A stretch of DNA of 64,000 nucleotides, taken from contig JAQSEB010000064.1 of NCBI GenBank assembly GCA_030063045.1, positions 806,001 through 870,000 on the forward strand. The letters run 5' to 3'. The translations under genes were made by a program, and so were the position numbers. Of the stretch, positions 13,449 to 24,548 are shown piece after piece; positions within the stretch are counted from its first letter, which is position 1; every line of letters begins with the position of its first letter. Below the pieces are notes generated by a model that saw only the letters and a list, made by a program, of their open reading frames with translations, ran no database searches and was not told the origin of the DNA. The DNA is from Pratylenchus scribneri (Eukaryota; Nematoda; Chromadorea; Rhabditida; Pratylenchidae).

Positions 13449-13722
13449 ATGATGCACCCATTGGTGTGCTATCACCATCATCCACAATTCAAATACACAT
13501 TCAAATATAGACCGCATAATATTATGAAATTGAAAAATTTGCCGTATTTTACTTTTACAATTTATATAAATGCTTCATTAAAAAATTCGAAAATCTACTT
13601 TAAAATACCAAAAAATTATTATTGCAAATCCAAATGGAAAATAATTCATTATATATTATTATTTGAAATAATAATTTTAGATATTTTAATTTTACTTAAA
13701 TCAGCGTTCATTTTAAAAATTG

Positions 13723-15316
13723 GAATGGATAAAAACGAAAAAAGAATTGGAACAGAAGAAAATTGTGTCGAACAAATTGTTGGAATTAAAAATCAAAATG
13801 AGATGGAGGAAATGGTATTAATTAATATTTAGTTTTTTTTAATCAAATTTAGTCGACTTCTTCAAGGATCAAAAATGAGTCGGATGAAATTGAAATTCAG
13901 GAGAAAGCTAGGAAAAGGTTTCAAAAAAATAATTAATAAAATATTAATTATTTTTGATTAAGAATTAAATTCGGTGGTTGGTTGCCGGATGTTTTGGATT
14001 GGATCAAACGAATTAAATTGGCTCAATCATCATTGTCAACTTCCTCATATACATTCCATCAATATTGCTATCGCAAATTGCATGGAAGAACAGTGAAATG
14101 GAGAATTGTTACGGGGATTGGTATTTTCACGAGTACTGGATGGTGCAAGCAATTGGCAAATCTTTCTGCAAAAACAAGGAGGCATTCGGATTCCAGTTGC
14201 GGGCATTGAACCACCGGAATACATCATTGGATTTGAGGGCATCATTTTTTGGTATTATTACAAATAGGAACCGGATTTTAAGGCATTAAAAATCGCCAAA
14301 AAGACGCCTAAAAAATAAAAATGCATTAAAAAAGCCAAAAAAAAAAGCAAAAAATTTTCCTTTATTTCGATAAAATCTTTGAAATTTTGATAATAATTAA
14401 TCATATATTTAAACTAAAACAATAAAATCATCATTTTATTCATTGCAGTTACAAATTAAGTGTACATCACGAGATTTTCTTGGGTAAATAATTCGCAATT
14501 ATATTTGGTAGCAATTCAGTCTCAATGCGCTATCCATTCAAAATAATCATAATATACTGAAATATTTAATTTATGAAAATAAAATTTAAAAAATACTAAA
14601 TTTTTTCTAATTCTGGAATTTTCTTCCAAAATATTTTTTATTTTTAGACATATTTATTTGAAAATTTAATAAAAACTGATCAAAAAGGCACAAAAAGGCA
14701 TCAATCTAAAATAGAAAAAGGCAAAAAAAATTTTTTAAAAAAAAAGGGAAATGGGCATTTAAAAATCACTTATTTTGGTTTAAACCCATGCTAAAAACTT
14801 GTTTTTTGTGGGTTTCAACTCAACCTGAGTTCACAAAAAAGGCATTTTCCTAAAAATCCGGTTCCTAATTATAAATTTATTATTATTATTTAATTTAATA
14901 ATTAGGTTTATTGACGATCAAGTTGTGCAATTTATGCAGTTAATTTTTCCATTGCTCAAGGAAGGCATAAAATTATTATTTAATTGCGAATTGCTGGAGA
15001 ATAATCCGCAAATTGATTCAATTACGCGCTTGATGGAATTGCTGGCACCAAAAACACAATTTTTGCGAATTGCAAAAATGCTGTTTACGATTTGAACAAA
15101 TTCAACCGGCAATTTTCCAACTTTATTGATGGCGTTCAATCAATTTACCTTTTTGGCCATTGGGAAACTGACACGGATTTGGTTGTGAAATGGTTGACAA
15201 CACCGAGGGAAGATGGCAAACGGAAGATGCTCAAAATTGATTTTACAAATCCGGGTGCCCAAACAGAGACGTTAATTAATCGTGTCAAGACGGTAAGCAA
15301 TTTTTGGATTAATTGA
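13723..15316 (+). pseudogene. F-box-like nematode family gene, disrupted by two frameshifts
   Basis: Spliced pieces give a recognisable but broken protein. The likely start is the ATG at 13723 (MDKNEKRIGTEEN...EMEEM), joined to an exon at 13853-13917 and one at about 13963-14252. The latter reads FGGWLPDVLDWIKRIKLAQSS, which I take as an F-box-like helix, then LHGRTVKW. Near 14100 the frame shifts by one base; the continuing frame gives IFLQKQGG and EPPEYIIGFEGIIFW. The next exon (from about 14906) reads FIDDQVVQFMQLIFPL and CELLENNPQIDSITRL, then shifts again near 15050 into NAVYDLNKFNRQFSNFIDG and VVKWLTTPREDGKRKML. WLxTPREDG and EPPEYIIGFE are hallmarks I recall for a large nematode F-box-like family. 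No further C-terminal exon was found. Sequencing errors could mimic the frameshifts. Confidence 0.6.
14265..14867. mobile_element. hAT-like MITE in the F-box-like gene intron, 603 bp
   Basis: The ends are inverted repeats TAGGAACCGGATTTT and, on the other side, AAAATCCGGTTCCTA. The flanks ATTACAAA (before) and ATTATAAA (after) form an 8-bp near-perfect duplication, as expected for hAT-type insertion. The inside is A-rich with repeated AAGGCAT/AAAGGCA motifs and has no gene. Confidence 0.75.
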
Positions 15317-15619
15317 TATGTTTTATGAAATATTGGAAATTGGCAACGGTTTGCGGCATTATATCCTATTCGGCATTTTCAATATTTCCCTTTTTAATAA
15401 ATATTTTTTATGAAAAATTTAATTTTTTGAGTTTTCAAAATTTTATGATGGATTAAAAATGAGTTGAAAAATTTCGATTTTGTTTTTTTTTTGAGTTTCG
15501 ATTCCATTTCTTCCTTGAATATGGTAAAGACAAAAAAAGACTGTCATTTTAAAATGAAAAATTGAACAAAAAAGGAGTAATATTTAACTTAAATTGTTAA
15601 TTTGAAATAAAATTATTTT
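15317..15619. other. gap between F-box-like pseudogene and K1
   Basis: No exon is seen on either strand. In particular, the last kinase exon that K2 has (starting ECLIWKPLERPT) has no counterpart here, so K1 appears 3'-truncated. Confidence 0.5.
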
Positions 15620-18188
15620 TTAATTTACTTTCAATAACGCAAAGACTTTTGGGTTCGATTCTTCCAATTTAGGCAAAAATTTGTCCAAACTTTTTTGCAT
15701 TTCTGGCTTTATTTCTTCTATATCTTTATTGTTCAAATATTTGGGTATAATCTCATATTTGAGTTTGTCTTCTTTTTCTTTTCCATTTTGAAAATTTTCT
15801 TGAAATTCTTTTTTAAATGTTGGCGTATTTGAAAGCAAATCAATGATGATTATCCCAAAAGACCAGATATCCGCTTTTTCTGTTATCTAAAAATTAATTA
15901 ATAATATTATTTATTTTTTAATAGTATTTTTGTCATTTTAGACATTTTTTTAATTAAATTTAAAAAAGAATATTTAATAATTGAATCGGAGACCCATCTT
16001 CACCTATAGAAATACATTCATTCACTTGAATTTATTACGACATTTGTAGATGAAATAGTCTGGTGGACGATTGTGATAAAACTAATATAGAATTGTTTTG
16101 AATATTTTGAGCATTTTATTGGGCAAAAAATTAGCTACATATGATATCAAAAGCATTGGCCAATGTTGAATATTCAAAGAATTATGGACAAAAAATGCCG
16201 AAACACAATTTATAATTAAACCAACGGTTTTTTGGCCATAATTCGGTGCAAATGAAATATTGGCCAGTGCTTTTGATATAATTTTTTAGCCAATTTTATG
16301 CTTAATAAAATACTCTAAATAATGCTACAACAATTTTACCACCATCGACGCCAGACCCTTTTTCCGCAAATTTTGGCTAACCCCTCTGGAATTGATACTT
16401 TTAAGAAAAATTGAAAATTATATTCATTTTTGCTCTCCTTCTTTCCTCCGGAAAAAGGGTTTGTAAGATACATTGTGACCGAAAAATCAGCCATCATAAT
16501 TTATTTAGTAAAAATATTTTAAAATCCAAACCAAAACTTCGTCCTCATTATTCGCCATTTCAATTTCTGGTGCCAAAAATTGCGGAGTTTTTGTAATTTT
16601 CTTCTTTTTTCCATATTCCAATTTATTGGCACTGCCAAAATCGGCTAATTTCAATTGTATTTGCAAAAAATGTGGATTTGTTATTAAATATTTTTTAATT
16701 TTCTTCGCCTCCCCATTCTCTAATTTGATGGCACTGCCAAAATCGATTATTTTCAAATGAATTACATTTCCAGGCATTTTCACAATATTGGCGGTTTTCA
16801 AATCAAGATGGACAAAATCTATTCGAAATTGGAATTAAATTAAAAATAATAAAAACCAATGAGTGATTAGAAAAAAAAGAATAAAAATATTTTTAAAAAA
16901 CATAAATTAAAATTTAAAAATTTTTTACTTTAATTAATTTTGTGATTTTTTTGACTTACTTTTCAGATGGATCTCGGCAATTCCAATTAAAATTTGCTTC
17001 AAAATTTTCAGCATCATCTCTTCACTATATTTTGTATCATCCAGTTGGCTCAAATAGGCATTAAAGTCTTGACCAATTTCCATTATCAATGCTGGATCCA
17101 ATTCTTCATTATAATTTGAATAAGAATGGCTGAAAATTATATTAGAATTTAATTGTTATTTTGCATTTAATTTAAATAATAATTTGTATGTTAATTCAAC
17201 AAAATTACTATGGGCCGCAGCCAATAATATGTTTTGTATTTTTCAATGATTCCAACACTTCTCTCTCCTTACGAATCAGATCATCATCTATAATTCCTTC
17301 TTTATCATTTACCATTTTGATGGCCACACATTTATGCGGCTTATTTTCTGGATAGGAAATCAGAGTGGCATGATGAATCTTAAAATTGTTTAATTAGAAA
17401 ATTATTAAAAATAAAATCTTATTTGATTGAATAAAATGGATTTTTAAATTTATAAGTAAAAAAGGTGACTATTTTTCTGGATTTCTTTTTTCTCCGAAAA
17501 AAAACATTGAAAATTGCGAAAAGTTTATAACGGTTTAGTGATTTGTCCAAAATTCACAAACATATACCATTAGATAGAGCTCGTCGAGGCCTATCAAATG
17601 ATATATAATTTGTCATGGTTTAATTGGTTTTGATCCAAACCCCATAAAACGGTTTAAGTGGTTTAAAACCTATCAATCGACGCGTCTTGACGAGATCTAT
17701 CGATTGGGTATAAGGTTTGGGGGTCTAGGACCAACCGTTAAACCATTATAATCTCTTCGCCATTTTCAATGCTTTTTTTTCGCAATTTACAATGTTTTTT
17801 TTCGCAAAATTAAATACCATCCATAATAATAATAATATGCAAATATAATTCGGCTTATTGTCCAAATTATTTTGCAAAATTTCCCACTTACTCTTGACAA
17901 TTTGCCATCATGAATATACGTTTTACTGATCAAATATCTGGCCATTTCTATTTCGTATTTTTCAATGACATTCGGGTTGTTCCATTGAAAGTAGACCAAT
18001 TTCATTTCATTCAATTTGTATTCTCCACAAGGACATTTTTGTCCTGGTTCAAAATGCAAATCATTGGCAAATGACTCCACTTTTACATAATTCCCCAGTT
18101 GATCAAATGGTTCCATCGGAAGTTCATTGGAGACACCGGCATCAATTTGAAGAGGTAAGGAAATAGAGAGGAGAAGTAGAAGAAACAT
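15620..18188 (-). CDS. K1: secreted kinase-like protein with duplicated activation segment
   Basis: Five exons: 17892-18188, 17209-17378, 16960-17129, 16532-16818 and 15620-15886. It starts with a signal peptide (MFLLLLLSISLPLQIDAG), then a KCPCGEYKLNEMKLVYF module. Kinase motifs follow: the nucleotide-binding lysine in CVAIKMV, catalytic loop FVHLDLKTANIV (HLD in place of HRD), IDFGSA, APEIEM, and subdomain IX KADIWSFGIII. The glycine loop is degraded (YIHDGKLSR). A block of about 34 residues is tandemly duplicated: IDFGSAIKLENGE...TNPHFL is followed by ADFGSANKLEYG...TPQFLAPE. The neighbouring paralogue K2 has one copy. The reading frame ends at a stop right after a potential donor, and no C-lobe end (RPT) exon is found. 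It may be a secreted pseudokinase or a decaying gene. Confidence 0.75.
16033..16365. mobile_element. palindromic element, family W, in K1 intron 4
   Basis: The left half (GCATTTTATTGGGCAAAAAA, then ATATGATATCAAAAGCATTGGCC) and the reverse complement of the right half (GCATAAAATTGGCTAAAAAA, then TATATCAAAAGCACTGGCC) are inverted copies around a centre near 16205. A second copy lies at about 59450-59775 inside a 7TM gene intron, sharing ACATTTGTAGATGAAAT at one end. Confidence 0.7.
17445..17810. mobile_element. palindromic element, family G (CGACGCGTCTTGA), in K1 intron 1
   Basis: The two halves are inverted: ATAGAGCTCGTCGAGG near 17575 mirrors CGACGCGTCTTGACGAGATC near 17680, with TTTAACGG/CCGTTAAA-type arms and outer TGAAAATTGCGAA / TTCGCAATTTACA. 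Related copies are at about 18290-18660, 38505-38775, 41815-42085 and 49020-49340, with a fragment near 23760-23830. Confidence 0.65.
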
Positions 18189-18289
18189 AAATTAAATTGG
18201 GAATACGGATATTTTATATCTAAGTAAAAATTTATTTAATTAATTTTATGAAAAGAAAAATTTTAATATGATGTTAATTGTTTGTGTCT

Positions 18290-18660
18290 AAAACAATTTT
18301 TTGCATCAAATTAGTTTTTGATTTCTAATATAGCAGAATTTGATTTTAGACCCTACAAACCTTACGCCAAATTCTAGATCTCATCAAGAAACATCGAATG
18401 GTATATAAAATATCAGATTTTGATTTGACCTAAAAAAAGGTCAGATTTTGGCCTAAAATTAAAGTGTTTAAAACCAAAAACTAGAAAAATAGTTTAAACG
18501 GTTTAATAATTCTTTAATTTTGACCAAACCATGACAAATTTTATAACAATCGACGCGTCTCGATGAGAACTACAAAATGATATTAGTTTGTGGAATCTAA
18601 AATCGGTTTATGATTTATTATAAATCAAAAAATTATTTTTGATGCAAAAATTGTTTTTTT
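18290..18660. mobile_element. palindromic element, family G, upstream of K1
   Basis: The ends mirror each other (ATTTTTTGCATCAAATTAG against its complement near 18630), with ACCCTACAAACCTTA and ATCGACGCGTCTCGATGAGA in the arms. It lies just upstream of the K1 start codon, so it may form part of the K1 5' region. Confidence 0.65.
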
Positions 18661-19113
18661 TCTTTTTGATGCCAAAAAAACCATTTTTTAATGTAAGGAT
18701 TTTTGTTAAAACCGTCCAATTTGAATGGCAGCAATTCAATAGTTTTTGGCAGAGTATAGGAAAAAATTTGGCTGCTTATTAGAAATATAAAATGAGGATT
18801 AAATAAAATATTCAATATAGGATAAAAAGGGGCGAAGGATATGCGCGGATGATTTAAAACAATAATGCTTGCTGGCCCAGAAAATGGGCGCTGCCGAATC
18901 TTTTTCGAGCGAAAATTGATGATGATTGAGGGGGGGGGGGGGGGGGGGGAAATGATTTGGCCAATAGTGGACATTTTTACAGGTGATTTTATAAATGTAA
19001 TTGATTATGATCAATCGAAACTTTATTTCCCTTCTATCGAAAATATTCTCCTTTATGTTGATTCTTAAACAAGCGAAAATTGTCAGGGATGTGAGATAGA
19101 GATGAGTGAAATT

Positions 19114-19615
19114 CAGGGCTGTGTAGGTGCCGGCACGGCACGTGCCGTGCCGTGCCAGTTCTAAACCGGCACAATGTCGGCACAGTGCCGGGGCATTTTC
19201 TTAATAAATAATTTAAAGGAGAAGTCATTATTGAAAAATGAAAAATAAAATTGTGGAAAAAGATAAGAATATTTCAATTCTTAAGTTCGTATGTTACCAA
19301 AATATTCCAAGTTAACAAAATTTGCACTAAACACATTCTTTTGCAAACTTTTACTCAAATTTATCAAATTTTATTTCCGAATCAAGAATATTTTGATGCT
19401 CAAACAAACCATGGCTCTTTTTTTCTGAAAAAAATTTAATTCTTTGCAATTGTAAATTCGATCGAATTTTACTTTGTGAATTAACATACGCATTTTTTTA
19501 AAAAAATTTACCGAAAAAATTATGTGCCTGCCGTGCCGACTGGAAGTCGGCACGTGCCATGCCGTGCTGGCTGCATTTTTTAAAAAAAATTTTACCGAGC
19601 ACCTGCACAGCCCTG
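19114..19615. mobile_element. hAT-type MITE, 502 bp, perfect 8-bp TSD
   Basis: The ends are CAGGGCTGTGTAGGTGC and GCACCTGCACAGCCCTG, an inverted repeat with a hAT-like CAGGG terminus. GTGAAATT occurs immediately on both sides (19106-19113 and 19616-19623), a perfect 8-bp target duplication. The subterminal regions are rich in GGCACGTGCCGTGCCG palindromes. There is no coding capacity. Confidence 0.9.
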
Positions 19616-20369
19616 GTGAAATTGCGTTTTGCTTTAATTGCGTTCATTTGGCCACACTAAAATTGAGTCAAAATTTTTTTTAAATAATTTCAAAAAATTA
19701 ATTTTTTAAGTGAAATTTGTTCGCCGTGCTGCTATTTTTGGTTAAAATTTTCTCCTATTGGGTCGTTTTTAGCTTCTCCCTCTGGAGTGGCAATTCGGCT
19801 TCAGATTTTTCCTGACGATCATTTTTGGCTAATTTTTCTGCCTGCATTGGCGGGTGGCGATTGAAAAAGAAATTTACAAAAAATTAAAATTTTTTTGCCC
19901 ATTGCTTTTTTGCGTTCGACAGCTATTGCTATTGCGCTCATCCATGAGATGAGGGGAAATGATTTGGCCATCCATAACCATTTTTACGGGTGATTTAGCA
20001 AATGTAGGTTGATTTTGATCAATCGGAACGTTATTGGCCAACTATCGAAATATAAATATTCTCTGAAAAAAATTAAATTCCTAAATTACCGAGAAGATTT
20101 TTGGACAAAATATTTAACAATAAAATAATTTTCATTTTTTGGAAAATTTACAATAAATAATTAAATATGATAAAATAAATATTTAAATCCCAATATAGAG
20201 TACGATCTTTATAAAATATTTAATAAAAAATGATTTAGATTTACCAAAAAAAAAGAAATTTTCTTCAATTTTTCCATATTTTATTCTTCGCTTCGCTTTT
20301 CTCTCAAATCCCTTCCATTAATTGCCCGGACCTTAAATTAAATATTCTACTTTATCACAAAATCCTCAA

Positions 20370-23300
20370 CTAACTTTTCAAGCAATTAGCACAAATTTTG
20401 ACTGGTTTTACTGCGTTCTTCTTTGCTTTCCTCAGAAGTTTGGACATACGGTGTTTTGACTTTTTGCTTCCTATTTTTCGACCAATTAAATGCATCGGCG
20501 ATGATTCATTTGAATGCAAAATATTGTTGACAGAATCGGGTGATTTCTCACTTTCCGATGCCACTCGAATTTCACTTCCAATTCTTGAAGAGGATGAATG
20601 AATTTCACGAGTTGCAGAATGATAAGACTTTGAATAAGGCGAATTGATAATATAGTGGAGTTTGTCCCACTCATTTTTACTCAAAATTCTTGTTGACTTT
20701 TTTTCCATAAAATATATATTTAGGTTTTTCAGTGATGAAAGATTCGAATATCACATTAATTCTTCGATAAATTAATTACGAAAAATAGTATGGGTTCACA
20801 AACCAGTTTCGAAAAATCAAATTTCTGGATTAATATTAATCGGTAAATTCTAGTTCATTTTGATCTGTCAACGATTTTTTCGCTTAAAACTCATAACAAA
20901 AATTATGGACATTTTTAGTCATACAGCCAGCAGGTCTACACGCAACTTCATTTTTTTAATTTTGGGTTTTCTGCAAAACAAATACTAAATGCAGACCTGT
21001 CGAATGAATTATAATTGTCTGATAATTCTATGCATTTTCTAAACAGTTTTTGAACCGATAGCAATACAACCAATTCATTTAATTAAAAACCAATATCAGA
21101 TTCAAATTTCATATCATTGGAAATTCCTATATATATGTTTTTAACAAAAAAAGAGAGTCAAAAAAATTTTGAGAAAAAAAAGTCTGATACAAATTCCACT
21201 ACTACCGGTGGAAAAGAATGGCGCGCAGAATGGTATGGCATTGAACTAGATGAATTAATGGCCAAAATATCCCGAAAATTTGCATCTGATGAATGTGAAA
21301 TCACATTTTCGTGCATTCCATGTTTTGATGATCGCCCATCAATTTGTTGCTGTTTTTCAAATTTTAGTGTTTGAGACATTTTCTTAAATTGTTCCTCCAA
21401 AAATTCGGTCAACTCGCCAAAGAAATTTTCATTTTCCCCGATTTCTTCATTTATCGAAATGTCTTTAAAATGATTTTCTAGCAACATTTGGGAAGTGGGC
21501 CTCTCTAATGGTTTCCATATTAGGCATTCCTGGGAAATTATTTTAATTAAAAATCACAATTTTATTTGTTAATGGTGAATATGGTTCAGAAAAATACTGA
21601 TTTTATGCGGAGAATTAATTAGTATGCTGAAAAGTGTTAAAAAAAAGGGGGATTTATAGCTTGATGATGAGCTCAAATAGTAAATTCCTTTTTTTCATTT
21701 TTATCACTAGTCTATATTTCACTATTATATCAAGATCCTTGGGCTTTTATATCAGAATTTCATTATTTTATCACTATTTCAGTCAGTTTTTTTTAAGAAA
21801 TTTTCTAAAAATTTAATAAAAAATAATAAGTTTCCCCTCTTGATTTATTTGTCAAAATATTCCCAATAAACGAATTTTGTCTATATTTCTCAATAGACCA
21901 TTTTTTGTCAAATATTTTCCACTTTAGATCATTTTAGCCAACATTTTTGACTTTTTTTTCAAAAAAAAATTTTATATTTGCAAGATTTAATAAAAAAAAG
22001 CAGAACTGAAAATGATAGATAGATACAGGGAATAATTAGATGCGGTCAAAAAAATGCCATATTTGAATTAAATTATTAATACTAAATAAAATTATTTTAA
22101 ATTTACTTTCAATATCGCAAAGATTTTTGGGTATGATTCTTCCAATTTAGGTAAAAATTCGTCCACATTTTCCTTTATTTTAGGCTTTATTTTAATTCCT
22201 TTATTGTTCAAATGCCTGGGAATAATGTTATAAAGGATATTGTCCCTTTCTGTTCTCTTTGGAAATTTTTCTTGAAATTATTTTTTTAATATTGGCGTAT
22301 TTGAAAGCAAATCCAAGATGATCAACCCAAAAGACCAGATATCCGCCTTTTTAGTAATCTAAAAATTTATTTAATAAATTTTATTAAAATAAAAATAATT
22401 TATTTTAATAAAATTTTTGTTATTTTTGTTGTTTTTGGCATTTTTTAATTATTTGTTTTAGGTAAAATTAAAAATGGATATTTAATAATTGATTCTTTCA
22501 AAGAAACCTATCATTATTTACATCCTCGCCCGTCCGATAATCTTAAAAATGTGATGAAGTAAAATTATGCGGCAAAAATACCGACTAAATTTGCAGAAGT
22601 TTCTGATAATCCGTATTTTAAAAAAATTAAGATATCAGTAAATATTTATTAATTTTTTTATAAGATACATTAAAAATCAGAAAAAAAACTGATTTCAAAT
22701 TTATACCTGTAGAAAAAATTCTTCTATTTCGGAATAATGAATTATGATCATTTGTGAATGCATTTAATCAATGTTAAAAGTCCAAAAAAAATTTTGAAAT
22801 CAAAATATTCTGATAAAGAAAAATCTTTTCAATATGAATAAATTTTATTATGAATTTTTAGAATTTATTCTGATTTTTTTGAATTTTATAAACTGGTAAA
22901 ATGATAACCAAGCCTTCTATCGCGGTAAAAAATGAGGAAATATTTTATATGTCTAAGAAAAATAGAAAATAGTTTCATTTCTACTTCTACCCTCTTTCTT
23001 TGCTCTGGAAGTTTGGTAAACAAAGTGACGGAAAAAATCAATTCCATCATAATTTATTTAATTTTAAAATTCAAACCAAAATTTGGTCTTCATCGTCTGC
23101 CATTTCAATTTCTGGTGCCGAAAATTGCGGATTTGTTGCTAAAAATTTTTTAATTTCCTTCATATGTACATTCTCCAATTTAATTGCACTGCCAAAATCG
23201 ATTATTTTCAAGTGAATTTCATTTCCAGGCATTTTCACAATATTGGCGGTTTTCAAATCAAGATGGACAAATTCTATTCGAAATTGGAGTTTATTAAAAA

Positions 23301-24548
23301 AAAATGGCTAGTAAAGGGATTATAAAAAATGATTAAAAATATTTCTATAAAAAAGTACAAATCTTTTTTTTTTAATTTAAATTATATTTAATTAATTTTA
23401 TTTTTTTGACTCACTTTTCTGGTGAATTTCGTTAATTCCAATTAAAATTTGCTTCAAAATTTCAAATATCTTCTTTTCACATTTCATATTATTATCATCC
23501 GATTTTGTCCAATAGGCACCAAAATCTTGACCAATTTGCATTACAATTGCTGGATCATTTTCTTCATTCAGATTAGAATAAGAATGACTGAAAATTATAA
23601 TAAAATTTATTTGCTATTTTGCATTTGATTTGGATTACATAATTATATTTATCTTCGATAAATTTAAAATAAATTATCCTCTAATATAAATTTTATTATG
23701 GATACTAATTTTTTTTGGAAAAAAAGGGATTTTTACATCAATAAACAATTTTTTACCTAAGGCTTAGTTTTGTAGGGTCTAAATCCGGTTTCTGATTTAT
23801 TAGAAGTCAAAAATTACTTTTGATGCAAAAAAACTATTTCTGATATAATATTATTTATATTAATACTTATTTATATTCAATATTTATTAAAATTAAGTTG
23901 AATGGGAAATATTAATAAGGAGTATGGAATTAACTCAATAAAAATAAATATTTATTTGTAATTTAACTAATTCCAAAAATAAAATTTATGAAAAATGACA
24001 TTTATTTATTTTATAATTCTTCAATATTACCGTGGGCCAAAGCCAATAATGTGTTTTGTATTTTTGAAAAATTCTAGCATTTGCAACTCCTTACGAATCA
24101 AGTCATCATATCTAACTCCATTTTCACTTATCCGTACCATCTTGATGGCCACACATTTATGCGGCTCATTTTCAGGATAGGAAATCAGAGTGGCATGATA
24201 AATCTTTATAAAAAAATTTCGTTTAAAATTGATCAAATTTCCCCCACTTACCCTTGAAAATTTGCATTCATGTAAATACGTTTTACTGATCAAATATCTG
24301 GCCAGTTGTATTTTATATTTTTCTTTATCATAAGGGTTTTTCCATTGAAAGTAGACCAATTTCATTTCATTCAATTTATCATTTCCACAGGGGCATTTTT
24401 GTTCTGCTGGTTCAAATCCATGCTGTCTACTGGCTAATGATTCAATTTTTTCATTAACAAAGTGCTTAATCGGAGGTTTATTGGAGTCATCAGCTTCAAA
24501 TAGAAGAGGTAAGGAAATAAAAATAAAGAGGAGAAGTGGAAGAAGCAT
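20370..24548 (-). pseudogene. K2: secreted kinase-like gene with an in-frame stop
   Basis: Seven exons: 24252-24548, 24031-24203, 23415-23587, 23077-23273, 22107-22358, 21206-21529 and 20370-20696. It has a signal peptide (MLLPLLLFIFISLPLLFEA) and KCPCGNDKLNEMKLVYF. Kinase motifs are CVAIKMV, FVHLDLKTANIV, IDFGSA, SAPEIEM, ADIWSFGLII and the C-lobe end CLIWKPLERPT. A tail follows with Ser-rich MPYHSARHSF and, in the last exon, a similar KSYHSATREIHSSSS plus a basic KSKHRMSKLLRKAKKN end. A TAA at 22278-22280 interrupts subdomain IX-X where K1 has a glutamate codon; the frame is otherwise open on both sides. If the stop is real, the product loses the end of the C-lobe and the tail. The glycine loop is degraded, as in K1. 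Confidence 0.7.

Larger units (their letters stand above)
18189..20369. other. transposon-rich gap between K1 and K2
   Basis: It contains a family G palindrome (about 18290-18660), a 20-base G run (18930-18949), the hAT MITE at 19114-19615, and a second copy (about 19950-20050) of the sequence just after the G run (AAATGATTTGGCCA...GATCAATCG). I see no gene. Confidence 0.6.

Noticed and set aside
13449..13722. Long N-terminal extension of the F-box-like gene starting at 13449
   Set aside because: Lys/Ile/Tyr/Asn-rich translation typical of non-coding AT-rich DNA; the family-like start is better placed at the ATG at 13723.
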